From Trebonia sp963773105 (GTDB lineage Bacteria > Actinomycetota > Actinomycetes > Streptosporangiales > Streptosporangiaceae), in contig CAVZAA010000009.1 of assembly GCA_963773105.1 (NCBI GenBank), forward strand, positions 1 to 64,000: 64,000 bases of DNA, in the 5' to 3' direction. Under the pieces are notes generated by a model. It was not told the DNA's origin. It saw only the letters and a list, made by a program, of their open reading frames with translations, and made no database searches. Below, one piece after another: positions 9,052-17,641 of this stretch. The translations under genes were made by a program, and so were the position numbers. How positions within the stretch are numbered: the stretch's first letter is position 1; each line of letters starts with the position of its first letter.

Positions 9052-10086
9052 CTATACGCCGACGGCGCTGCTGACGCCAGCGGCAAGGGAGCGCTGCCGG
9101 GCCAGCTGGCGGGCGCGGAACTCCCTGGGCCCCACGCTCTTCCACCGGCGAAACGCCTGCGAGAAGCTCGACACCTCGACGTACCCTAGCCGCTGGGCTA
9201 CCTCGGCGACCGGCATCCGGCCAGTGACCAGAAGCTCCTCGGCAAGCTGCTCCCTGATCTCGTCCAACAGCCCGCGGAACGTCACGCCCTCCTCGGCAAG
9301 CCTGCGGCGCAGCGTCCGCTCGCTCATGTGCAGCGCCGCCGCGACCTGCTCCGCGTCCGGCGGCGCGGCGGTCCGGGCCAGCAGATAGTCTCGGACCCGC
9401 CCCGCCACGCCCGTCCGCGCGTGGCGGCTGGCCAGCAACTGCCGGCACTGCTCGCGGGCGATCGCGGTGGTGTGGTCATTGGCCTGCGGCAGCGGCAGAT
9501 CGAGGATCTCCGGGGGGATGCCAACCGCGCACTCCGGCGCGCCGAACACCGGCATCACGCCGAAGATCTCCGCGTACCGCCCCGCGCCCGACGCCGGCGC
9601 GGGGAACGGGTAGGTGATTTCCCTGATGTGGATCGGCGAGGCGAAGAGCTCGTGCTGAATGGTCTGGATCGCCGCGCTGTCACGCTCGATCACGAACCGC
9701 TGTAGGGTCAGCGGGATACCCGGCACGTCCAATACCAGGTGGAACTCCCCGCCGCGGTCACGCGCCTGGATGCGCGTGAACGCGAACGTCAGGTCCAGGT
9801 ACCGCAAACCGATATCGATCGCGCTGCGCCAGGTGGGGCTGCTGATCATCGCGAACCCCCAGATGCCGTACGTGGTCAGGTGATATCGGATCCCTGCCTC
9901 CAGCCCCAGCGCCGGCGGATCGCCCAGCGCCCGCAGCAGGTTCGCGATCACCGTGAGCTCCTGGTGTGCGCTGACCGTGGCGCCCGTGTCGCGCAGGCTC
10001 TCGTCCGCTAGGCCGGTCGACTCCAGGCACACCTGCGCGGGCAGGCCATGATCGGCGCCCAGCCGGACTAGCAGCTGCACGCTCAT
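9052..10086 (-). CDS. AraC-family transcriptional regulator
   Basis: The protein has an N-terminal Arabinose_bd-type domain (VSAHQELTVIANLLRALGDPPALGLEAG) and a C-terminal AraC double helix-turn-helix (AAALHMSERTLRRRLAEEGVTFRGLLDEIR, then VAEVAQRLGYVEVSSFSQAFRRWKSVGPREFR). This is the OruR/VirS type of AraC regulator, about 345 residues. An in-frame ATG 15 codons upstream (10131) is an alternative start. It converges on the ligase/DUF3556/oxidoreductase operon and is the likely activator of it, as VirS-type regulators often control adjacent lipid genes. Confidence 0.88.
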   Translation of the reverse strand: MSVQLLVRLGADHGLPAQVCLESTGLADESLRDTGATVSAHQELTVIANLLRALGDPPALGLEAGIRYHLTTYGIWGFAMISSPTWRSAIDIGLRYLDLTFAFTRIQARDRGGEFHLVLDVPGIPLTLQRFVIERDSAAIQTIQHELFASPIHIREITYPFPAPASGAGRYAEIFGVMPVFGAPECAVGIPPEILDLPLPQANDHTTAIAREQCRQLLASRHARTGVAGRVRDYLLARTAAPPDAEQVAAALHMSERTLRRRLAEEGVTFRGLLDEIREQLAEELLVTGRMPVAEVAQRLGYVEVSSFSQAFRRWKSVGPREFRARQLARQRSLAAGVSSAVGV

Positions 10087-10241
10087 CGGCGACCGCTCGA
10101 CGTCCCAGAGCACCATGCCCGGCCTCCGCATCCTCGCGAAAAGGCGAACCCGCCATGCGCCGAATGTAATAATTCACACGCCACCCGGCAAGCATGCGCT
10201 AGGTCCATCGGGCCGCGGTGAGCTCGGCCGCATGCGATGCC

Positions 10242-10515
10242 TTACACGTGAACCAGTACCAGATCCCGGTTGACCTGGGCCACCAGCGCCGGGTCGCGCA
10301 GCTGGTCGAGCCGGACCAGCCACACCCCGTCGCGGAACCCCCGCCGCAGCTCGGCGGCGGCCCGCAGCGCCAGCCGGGTCTTGCCGACCCGCCGATTCCG
10401 GTCAGCGTCACCAGCCGGGAGTCGGCCAGCAGCCGCTTGACCTCGGCCAGCTCATGACGGCGGCCGACGAAGCTGGTCAGCTCGGCGGCAAATTCCCCGT
10501 TATGCGCACCCCGGT
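10242..10515 (-). pseudogene. LuxR/AfsR-type regulatory ATPase, N-terminal remnant
   Basis: The segment LTSFVGRRHELAEVKRLLADSRLVTLTGIGG is the start of the NB-ARC-like ATPase of large LuxR/SARP regulators. One missing G inside the Walker A codons (about 10395) breaks the frame; restoring it gives GVGKTRLALRAAAELRRG, then VWLVRLDQLRDPALV and a stop after LVHV. The protein should continue for several hundred residues, so this is a decayed fragment. Confidence 0.65.
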
Positions 10516-10630
10516 GCCATAACAAAACCAACGATACGCCACCAGGCAGGCCCACAGCGCTGACGCTGGCCACAGGCCTTAGCCGAGAGCTCGGCTAACA
10601 GGCACGTCCCCGCACGGCGCTCAACGTCGG

Positions 10631-10836
10631 TCATGGTCGGGACGGGAGGCGGCGATCCAAGCCGGCCACCTGCAGTTCACTGGGTGTCAGCGGCGCGGCG
10701 CCGAGTTGGCCCATCCGCTCATTGCCGCGTGTCCGCAGCCGCAGGCTCTGCTGTTCCAGGTCAGTGGCCCGGTCCAGGTGGCCCCGGTGCCAGGCCGCCA
10801 GCCCCAGCGCCCACAGCCAGTGGCTTGCGCCGCGCG
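10631..10836 (-). pseudogene. TPR-region remnant of a LuxR-type regulator
   Basis: One frame reads HWLWALGLAAWHRGHLDRATDLEQQSLRLR, then GNERMGQLGAAPLTPSELQVAGLDRR. It resembles a tetratricopeptide segment of large LuxR regulators followed by a different tail. It lies 5' of the ATPase fragment, the reverse of the normal order, so the two pieces are rearranged or come from separate genes. No start is visible. Confidence 0.4.
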
Positions 10837-10861
10837 GATAAGGGCAGCAGAGGTTGCGGTT

Positions 10862-12235
10862 TCAGCCGCTGAGGATCTCCCCGTCCGGAACGCGCCGCGG
10901 ACCGGCCACCCGCACGTTGCCCACGGCCACGACGCCCGCGCCAAAGGTGACGTCGCCTTCGACCTCGAACCGGCGGCAGCGGCGCAGCGACGGCACCCCG
11001 GCTGGAAACCGCCGCTCGAAGTCGGGCAGAAGTCCGTAGCACGGCTTATCCAACGTGACGACGGGGCCCGGGCGATAACAGCTGAGCCTCATCTGGCCGT
11101 CACTGGTGAGCTCGTAGGCGTCAGAGCGCACGACCAGCAGGTCGTCCGTGGTCTTCACCGGGGCGAAGCGCGACCGGGAAACCTGCACGGCCCAGGCGCC
11201 GGGGATCGAGCCGATCGCCGCGCCCATTGCCGACTCGAGCTGGATCACCGGGGTGCTCGCCGGGTCGCGCGGGTCGACGGTCTTGCGGTTGGCGATCAGC
11301 GGCAGAGTGGGTGCGGCCGGGTCGGCGGCCTGCAGGCCCTTGAGCGCGCACAGGTCGATCCAGATGTTGTTGGTGTTGTACCAGCGCCAGCGGTCGATAT
11401 CGGTGAACGAGGTATCGCCGTCGGGCACCTGCGCCGTCTCCCGCAGCACCACCCGGCCCTGGTAGCGGGCAAGGTGGCCGCCCTTGCGGTCGGTCGGCGT
11501 GCCGCGTACGGCCTCCAGCGCGAACGGCACCTGCTCTGCGGCTAGCCATGCGGCGATCCGGACGTCGGCGAGCGCGCCCAGGTTGTCGGAGTTGGACACG
11601 AAGGCGTAACGCAGCCCGGCGGCGAGCAGGGCATCCAGCGTCCCGGACGCCGCCAGCGCGAGGTAGATGTCGCCGTGGCCGGGCGGGCACCACTCCAGTT
11701 CCGGGTCGGTCGGCCACCGCACCGGCTGCAGGTCCTCTGCACGGATCTTGGGCTCGCGGCACTGCAGGAAGTCCAGCGGCACGCCAGGCACGCGCAGGCA
11801 GTCGTAGCGGCGCAGCACCTCCAGCGAGCGGCTGCGGGTAGCCGCGGAGTTCATCAACACCAGCGGCAGCCGGGCGCCGTGCCGCTCGCGCAGTGCCAGC
11901 ACTTGCCTGGCCACGACATCGAGGAAGCTCGTCCCGGGCTTGACCTCGATCAGGGACTTCGGCCCCGACAGGCCCATGCTCGTCCCCAACCCGCCGTTGA
12001 GCTTGACGACCGCCAGCTGGTTGAGCACGTCACGAGCCTGGTCGGGGGACGGCTCGGGCAGCTCCTCCAGGCTCGGCGGGTCCGCAAGCGGCTCCAGCAC
12101 GTCGCCCGGCAGGAGTGCGGCCTGTGGCCGGCCTAGCTGCTGGAGGCGCCTGCGCAAGGCGGCCAGCTCAGCGGCCCGGGCGCCGCCAGCCTCAGCCTTG
12201 GCCAAAACGGCGGCGACATGATCGGACGTACCCAT
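10862..12235 (-). CDS. UTP--glucose-1-phosphate uridylyltransferase (UDPGP family)
   Basis: The 457-residue protein has the nucleotide-binding signature KLNGGLGTSMGLSGPKSLIEV (residues about 78-98) and further UGP2-type segments: LVLMNSAATRSRSLEVLRRY, WCPPGHGDIYLAL, SNSDNLGALADVRIAAW and the Asn-rich YNTNNIWIDL. It makes UDP-glucose from UTP and glucose-1-phosphate for cell-envelope sugars and trehalose. This is the eukaryotic-type UDPGP family rather than GalU. The start is preceded by GGAGATTCAGGC. A copy of the dispersed motif lies about 100 bases upstream. Confidence 0.93.
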   Translation of the reverse strand: MGTSDHVAAVLAKAEAGGARAAELAALRRRLQQLGRPQAALLPGDVLEPLADPPSLEELPEPSPDQARDVLNQLAVVKLNGGLGTSMGLSGPKSLIEVKPGTSFLDVVARQVLALRERHGARLPLVLMNSAATRSRSLEVLRRYDCLRVPGVPLDFLQCREPKIRAEDLQPVRWPTDPELEWCPPGHGDIYLALAASGTLDALLAAGLRYAFVSNSDNLGALADVRIAAWLAAEQVPFALEAVRGTPTDRKGGHLARYQGRVVLRETAQVPDGDTSFTDIDRWRWYNTNNIWIDLCALKGLQAADPAAPTLPLIANRKTVDPRDPASTPVIQLESAMGAAIGSIPGAWAVQVSRSRFAPVKTTDDLLVVRSDAYELTSDGQMRLSCYRPGPVVTLDKPCYGLLPDFERRFPAGVPSLRRCRRFEVEGDVTFGAGVVAVGNVRVAGPRRVPDGEILSG

Positions 12236-12332
12236 GCCTGAATCTCCTCTGAGCGATGCGGCCTCAGCTGGTATGACACCGCGGCGTCAAGCGCGTAGCA
12301 CCGGCAAGTCCACCTCGAGCAGCCAGGCAACG

Positions 12333-12373
12333 ACATCGCGGCAATTGACCAACTTCACCACTACGCAGGCACG
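12333..12373. promoter_or_regulatory. Dispersed two-part motif, copy 2
   Basis: ACATCGCGGCAATTGACC is followed by AACTTC and then CACTACGCAGG. It is nearly identical in its left half to copy 3 and lies upstream of the minus-strand UDP-glucose pyrophosphorylase gene. Confidence 0.55.
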
Positions 12374-12947
12374 GCCGGACTAGCAGCGATAGGCACTAGT
12401 AGCACCCCGGCGCACAGGTCCTGCCGGGGTGGCAGTCTCGAAGGACCGTGCGGTAAGACGGAAGGTGGCGCCTGCTGCTGCTCAATCCGGGTGTACACCC
12501 CACCCAGGGCGAAACCGCTGACGAAGACGGGCTCGACTCTGGCCAGTCCGGCGATCTGCGCCGGGTTGGTCTGCGCGGTCTCGATGTAGTACTTGATCGG
12601 GTGGCCGTTGACGCCGCCGTTGGCGTTCACGCAGGTGAAGTAGGCCTGGGCCATGTTCGTGCCGTCGGTGAGGTTGGTTCCCGGCTGGTCGGTCACGATC
12701 GCGCCGAGGTTGATCGGCGTGCCGGTCGCGGCCACGCCCGGCTTGGTGCGCACTGCGAGGTGCTGACCGTGCCCACGTTCGAGCTTGAGCTCGAACCCGC
12801 GGCGGTCGCGTTGGACGTGGACCCAGCGCCCGAACTGCTCGAGCTTGCGCTGCTACTGCCGCTGCACCAGGCTAGGATGCCGCCGACCCCGATTGCAGCG
12901 AGCGCCGTGACCGCGAGCCGGGAACGCCGGCGGGAGTATCTATTCAT
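12361..12947 (-). pseudogene. Branched-chain amino acid-type ABC binding protein, truncated
   Basis: The 5' part encodes a signal peptide (RRRSRLAVTALAAIGVGGILAWCSG, a degenerate lipobox with W before C) and a Ser/Gly-rich linker. After a single-base shift near 12745 the frame continues TPINLGAIVTDQPGTNLTDG, then ACVNANGGVNGHPIKYYI in LivK-like style (here TCVNANGG), ending soon after with unrelated sequence. The family is about 400 residues; only the first lobe's beginning is left. Confidence 0.6.
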
Positions 12948-13115
12948 GTGCTGTGCCTTCTCGTGGCTAAGCGACCCATGCGGGTAAGGCCCGCCATCCC
13001 GCGGGCAAAGTAAAGCCTTTTAAACAGTACGCGGACGTTTCTTTGCCGGTCTTTACATTTCCTTGATGCGCCGAGATAAGCTACCTAACCGGGATGTAAC
13101 TGGATAGGTGACCCG

Positions 13116-14156
13116 TCAGCCGGAACCTGATGCGGTGGCTTTGGTGTGCGGCGGCGCGTCATTCGGAAATTCGCCGGGGGACGCCGACGGGGATGTGCCG
13201 GGCTCAGTGGCAAAGCTGTGCTCGACGAAGGCGGGGCGGGCCGAGGTGTCGACTTGGAGCCGGAAGATGTCCGGGCGGTTGTAATGGCCGGCTGGGTCCA
13301 TGTGGCGGCGCCCGGTCAGGACGGCCCCCAAATCGAGGTCGGCGATAAGGGTCTCCTCTTTCTCGCGTACTGGCCCGGCGAGAATGCGGCCGTTCGGCGC
13401 GATTATCACGGTGTTGCCTTCTTCCAGCCAGGGACCGTTTTCCTCCAGGTAGCCCGGCGGGACCAGTTGCTCGCGGTGGGGGAAGGCGGCTGGGATCTGG
13501 TCGGCGTGCAGCACCGGGTTGACGCCGACCACGAACATCCGGTTCTCGCGGGCCAGGTGCTGCAGCGTCGCGACCCAGCCGTCGCCGATTGCCAGCGTCG
13601 GGGCGATCCACAGGTCCACGCCCTGGGCGTACATGTGGAAGCGGGCCAGCGGCATGTAGTTTTCCCAGCAGATCAGCCCGCCGAGGCGGCCGAACGGGGT
13701 GTCCACGACGCGCAGCGTCGACCCGTCGCCCATGCCCCACACCGTCCGCTCCGACCCGGTCGGGACGAGCTTGCGGTGCCGTCCGGCGAGTGCGCCGTCG
13801 GGTGAGAAGTACAGCACGGTGTTGTAGATGGTCCCGCCGTGCTGCTCACGTTCCTCCACCCCGATGACCAGCCAGAGGCCGTTGTCGCGGGCGATGGCGC
13901 CCAGCCGCTCGGTGGCCGGGCCCGGCACAACGACGGCGTTTTCTGCCAACAGCCGGAACCAGTCCTCGTCACCATCCCAGATCGGCCGCGTGTCGATCCA
14001 CATCGGCGTGCCCGGGATGAAGACCTCGGGAAAGGCCGCCAGCTGGGCGCCTTGTGCCGCAGCCTGGCCCGCCAGGGCAGCAACCCGCTCCAGGGTCGCG
14101 GCCTGGTCCATGAGTACGTAGCTCGCCTGCACGGCGGCCACTCGAAGCGATGTCAT
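13116..14156 (-). CDS. Nitrilase (carbon-nitrogen hydrolase)
   Basis: The 346-residue protein shows the full nitrilase triad: Glu44 in FPEVFIPG, Lys129 in HRKLVPTGSE and Cys163 in GGLICWENYMPL. The RHRKLVPT and CWEN contexts are those of true aliphatic/aromatic nitrilases, which hydrolyse R-CN to the acid and ammonia, rather than amidases. The start is preceded by AGGAGG. It has no obvious operon partner: a broken IS66 transposase begins just upstream and a decayed binding-protein gene lies downstream. The last 30 residues are low-complexity. Confidence 0.93.
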   Translation of the reverse strand: MTSLRVAAVQASYVLMDQAATLERVAALAGQAAAQGAQLAAFPEVFIPGTPMWIDTRPIWDGDEDWFRLLAENAVVVPGPATERLGAIARDNGLWLVIGVEEREQHGGTIYNTVLYFSPDGALAGRHRKLVPTGSERTVWGMGDGSTLRVVDTPFGRLGGLICWENYMPLARFHMYAQGVDLWIAPTLAIGDGWVATLQHLARENRMFVVGVNPVLHADQIPAAFPHREQLVPPGYLEENGPWLEEGNTVIIAPNGRILAGPVREKEETLIADLDLGAVLTGRRHMDPAGHYNRPDIFRLQVDTSARPAFVEHSFATEPGTSPSASPGEFPNDAPPHTKATASGSG

Positions 14157-14177
14157 CTGGCTGGCCTCCTGAGCCCG

Positions 14178-14745
14178 ATGCTATTCCTCGTCGGTGCCCG
14201 CCTGCTGCCCGAGCTGACCGCGGTCGCCGCTCAACAGACCGTGCCCCGGGACGACCTGATCTGGGCCAGGCAGGCCGCCGGCGCGCTGACGGAACCGACG
14301 CAAGCCCCCGGACGCCGCCCGCGCCGTCGGCATCACGCCATCGACGCGGAAGTCCTGGAAAAGCACGGCCGCTGGTTCCGCGACGCGGCCGACGAGGGGA
14401 TCGCCCTGAATGCCGCCCGCCGCAGCGCGCTGCAGAAGAAACGCCGCGCCCTGGCCACCAGGATGGCCGCCCGCGCCGACGACTACCCCCGGTTCGCCCA
14501 TGACCTGCGGGTCCCGTTCAGCAGCAACCAGGCCGAGCAGGTCATCAGGATGAGCAAGCTCCGCATCAAGGTCCCCGGCTGCATGCGCTCCATGCACGGC
14601 GCCGAGACCTTCTGCGCCATCCGCTCCAACCTAGCCACCGCCACCCGCCACGGCATCGGATGGCTCGACGCCCTCACCCGCGCGGCCGAAGGCAACCCCC
14701 CGATCCCCGATAAGAGTCTCGTCTTATCTTTCGGGTCTGGGCTGG
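14178..14745 (+). pseudogene. IS66-family transposase, C-terminal remnant
   Basis: The frame reads DDLIWARQAAGALTEP, EVLEKHGRWFRDAADEGIAL and VPFSSNQAEQVIRMSKLRIKV, then MHGAETFCAIRSNLATATRHG. These are the last two-thirds of the IS66 DDE domain, including the NxAE catalytic glutamate. The N-terminal half is missing and no start codon precedes it. It is a different IS66 lineage from the intact copy at 43001-44728. Confidence 0.75.
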
Positions 14746-14819
14746 GTGCCGGTTCGGCGTGCGTCTATTTGATTGGCGGGCGCGGGGTGCGGGAGGCTGC
14801 TGTGCGTGCCCGATGAGCC

Positions 14820-14927
14820 CGTGCCTGGTGGCGCTGCGGGGCTTCGCGCGGCTGCGGGAACTGCTGGCGGAGCGGGACGCGGAGATCGCTGTTCTCCGGG
14901 GGTACCTGGACGAGCTGACGGCCCCCG
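14820..14927 (+). pseudogene. Coiled-coil transposase N-terminus remnant
   Basis: One frame encodes a short leucine-zipper-like stretch (LRELLAERDAEIAVLRGYLDELT), as at the start of IS66-type transposases. It ends where alcohol dehydrogenase coding sequence begins. The assignment is weak because only about 30 residues can be read. Confidence 0.3.
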
Positions 14928-14942
14928 GTGATCGTCTACGGC

Positions 14943-16871
14943 CCCTAGCCCGAGTTTCCGAGATTCGGGGTGAGAGTCGGCTGTTTCGGCTGGTCAGCTA
15001 TGGTGGCGGGGGTGGTTTTGGCGTATTACCCATGTCAGCGCTTGGGGGCGTAGCGGGCGAGTCCGAAGATAGCGGTGAGCCTGTCCTGGACTGGGGTGGT
15101 CTCGGTGAGCATGCGGTGGGCTCGGGGCCGGCCGCGGTCGCCGTGGTAGAGCAGGATGGTCTCGCCGATGCCGGCGAGCTCGCGGAGAAGCTCGCGGACG
15201 GACATGCGCAGCCTGGCGCGGGTAGCGCGAAGGCGCATGAGGTGGGCGAGCTGGAGGGCCAGGACGCAGGTGAAGACGTGGACGCGGATGTTGTGCTCGG
15301 TCCAGTGATGCATCGGGCTGAACGACACGACGTGGGTGTCTTTCATCTGGCGGAAGGAGAATTCGGCCTCGGACTGGGACCGGTACCCGGCGACGACCTC
15401 GGGGACGGGCCAGTCGTCATGATCGGTGATCAGGACGTGCTTGCCGAAGATCTCCTGTTCGAGCGCGGCGCGGGCCTGCTGGTCGACGTGCCAGGAAAGG
15501 CGCAGGTCCCTGGGCTGCTCGCCATCGAGCTGCCAGCGGATGACGCGCCGGACCCAGGGCCCGGCGGTGATGGCCTCGATCTCGGCGGTGACCTTGTCCT
15601 TGCCGCGGCGGGTCTTGCCGCGGGCCAGCGTGGCGGCCAGCTCGTCGAGTTTCCGGCCGGCTTTGGCCAGCGTGGTGCCGTCGAACCCGCGGGCCTGGCT
15701 GTCGCGTAGTTCCGGGGAGTGGGTCAAGATGGCGCGGCGCGGCGCGCCGTAGACGTCGCGGCGGGTGTCGTAGGCGGTCAGCCCGCCGAACCGGTCTTTA
15801 TCGACCACCGATCGCCTGCCGGCGGGCAGGGCGGTCAGGTCCGGGCAGTCCGAGGCGGGCACGGACCCGATGTAGCGCAGCCCGGCGGCGGCCAGGTGGG
15901 TGAAGTTGGCCTCGCTGTTTTGCCCGGCGTCGAAGACCACGGTCATGTCCGCCGCCGCGGCCGGGACCCCGGCCGCGGCGCAGACCGCCTGGTACCGGCC
16001 GCGCAGCTGGGTGATCATGGCCGGGAACTGGGTGACGTCGGGCTTGTTGCCGGGGTAGGCGTGCCAGGTCAGCGGGATGCCGCCGTCCCGGGTGACGACC
16101 AGCCCCAGCCCCACCAGCCGCAGGTCGCTGCGTTTCTGCTTGGCCTTGCCGCGCTGCGCGATCGGCGCCCGGCCGTTCGCCGTGTCGATGAACGTCGCGA
16201 AGTTGGTCATGTCCAGCGCGACGGAGGACACGTCCACGCCTGCGGACTGCACGATCGTCACGGCGATCTTCTGGCTGATCTCCCCCAGCTGCCCCGCGGT
16301 GACGGCGTGCATCGCGTCCCAGAACCGGCGGTGGTCCAGCGCGGCGGCGGGGATCTTGGCGAACCGGTCGGCGGCGGTGGTCTTCCACCAGTCCGCGAAC
16401 GCGGCCTTCGAGCACGGCGCGACCAGCCGGTTCAGCGCCGCCAGCGCCAGGTAGGTGCCGGTAGACAGCGGCTGCCCGGCCGGCCGCGGCCCGGTCACCT
16501 CATCGATGATGGCCGCCACGCCGAGATCGTCCAGCATGCCCCAGGCCGCGGCGACCGCGCCGAACTCCTTGTGCCGGGTCTTGTCCGGCAGCCCGAGCCC
16601 GCCGCCGCGCATCGCCGCGGCCAGCTCCTCGGCGGTGCCCAGGTATTCCTGGGAGACGATCCGGGGCTGGCCGTCTACCCGGGCGGATTCCACCAGGTAG
16701 TAGTAGGTGGCCGTGCCGCGCTTCTTCCCCACGATCGACGCCATATATGGGTAATACACCATCCCGGTCGCCAATTCAAACACCTAGCCGGCGCGTCACC
16801 TGCAGGAACTCAACGCGCCGGCAACCGGGCGAACCTCAGAAACCCATGATCATCGGAAACTCGGGCTAGGG
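14943..16871 (-). mobile_element. Complete IS1634-family insertion sequence
   Basis: The ends are perfect 19-bp inverted repeats, CCCTAGCCCGAGTTTCCGA on the left and its complement on the right, giving an element of about 1.93 kb with one transposase gene. The flanks CTACGG (left) and CTGCGG (right) may be an imperfect target duplication. The element splits an alcohol dehydrogenase gene: codons for VIVYGP lie directly before it and CGTC directly after it. Confidence 0.92.
15035..16744 (-). CDS. IS1634-family transposase
   Basis: The protein has the IS1634 N-terminus (MASIVGKKRGTATYYYLVES), a central DDE-like domain (VALDMTNFATF, TVVFDAGQNSEANF) and the C-terminal SEAEFSFRQMKDTHVVSFSPMHHW segment with the catalytic glutamate. 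The length of 569 residues from the chosen ATG is normal, so the transposase looks intact. Two further in-frame ATGs lie upstream within the element (16783 and 16762). It catalyses cut-and-paste movement of the element. Confidence 0.92.
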   Translation of the reverse strand: MASIVGKKRGTATYYYLVESARVDGQPRIVSQEYLGTAEELAAAMRGGGLGLPDKTRHKEFGAVAAAWGMLDDLGVAAIIDEVTGPRPAGQPLSTGTYLALAALNRLVAPCSKAAFADWWKTTAADRFAKIPAAALDHRRFWDAMHAVTAGQLGEISQKIAVTIVQSAGVDVSSVALDMTNFATFIDTANGRAPIAQRGKAKQKRSDLRLVGLGLVVTRDGGIPLTWHAYPGNKPDVTQFPAMITQLRGRYQAVCAAAGVPAAAADMTVVFDAGQNSEANFTHLAAAGLRYIGSVPASDCPDLTALPAGRRSVVDKDRFGGLTAYDTRRDVYGAPRRAILTHSPELRDSQARGFDGTTLAKAGRKLDELAATLARGKTRRGKDKVTAEIEAITAGPWVRRVIRWQLDGEQPRDLRLSWHVDQQARAALEQEIFGKHVLITDHDDWPVPEVVAGYRSQSEAEFSFRQMKDTHVVSFSPMHHWTEHNIRVHVFTCVLALQLAHLMRLRATRARLRMSVRELLRELAGIGETILLYHGDRGRPRAHRMLTETTPVQDRLTAIFGLARYAPKR

Positions 16872-17636
16872 CTGCGGAACCTGCGCGAACTGCCGCGTGG
16901 GCATGGAGAACTACTGCGAGAGGTCCGGCGGCCTCAGCGGCGGCCTGGGGGAAACGACGGCGGGATGGCTCCCTACCTGCTCGTCCCGGCGACGCGCTTC
17001 CTGATCCCGCTGGGGACCCTCAATCCCCGCGAGGCCGCCTCGCTCAGCGACGCGGCGCTCACCAGCTATCACGCCGTCAAACGGTCCCTGCACCTGCTGG
17101 GCCCGGGCTCGAGCGCGGTGGTCATCGGGGCCGACGGCCTCGGCCAGATGGCGATCCAGATCCTGCGAGCGCTCAGCTCGGCCACGACCGTCGTCGCGGT
17201 GGACACCGCCGCCGACAAGTTCGCCACCGCCCGCCGCACGGGCGCGGACGAGGCGCCGCTTTCTGGCGACGAGGCGGTCACACGCGTCAAGGACATGACC
17301 GGGGGGCAGGGCGCGCATCTCGTGCTTGACATGGTCGAGGTGGACCCGACCCTGCGGATGGCCGCGCAGATGGCGCGAGTACGCGGCCACCTGACCATGG
17401 TCGGCCTCGGCGGCGGAGCCCCGCCCGTCAACTTCCTCAGCCCGCCGCATGAGTGTTCCATTGCGTCACCGTACTGGGGCTTCATCGGCGAGCTCATGGA
17501 AGTGGTCAGCCTCGCCCAGGCCGGAAAGATCAAGATGCTGGTCGAGCACTTCCCCCTGGAGCGCGCCGGCGAGGCGTACCGTCTCCTCCGCGAGGGCAAG
17601 ATCGCCGGACGCGCCGTCATAACCCCGAACGGGTAA
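16872..17636 (+). pseudogene. Zinc-type alcohol dehydrogenase, split by IS1634 and frameshifted
   Basis: From the right edge of the insertion the frame reads CGTCANCRVGMENYCER, the structural-zinc cysteine loop. A single-base shift near 16950 then leads to GGMAPYLLVPATRFLIPLG and the Rossmann motif AVVIGADGLGQMAIQILRAL, running to a normal C-terminus (GEAYRLLREGKIAGRAVI). The six codons before the loop (VIVYGP) are on the far side of the insertion at 14928-14945. The first 90 or so codons are not found anywhere in the window. The C-terminal 223 residues could be read from the ATG at 16965 but would lack the catalytic domain. Confidence 0.82.
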
Positions 17637-17641
17637 CTGCC

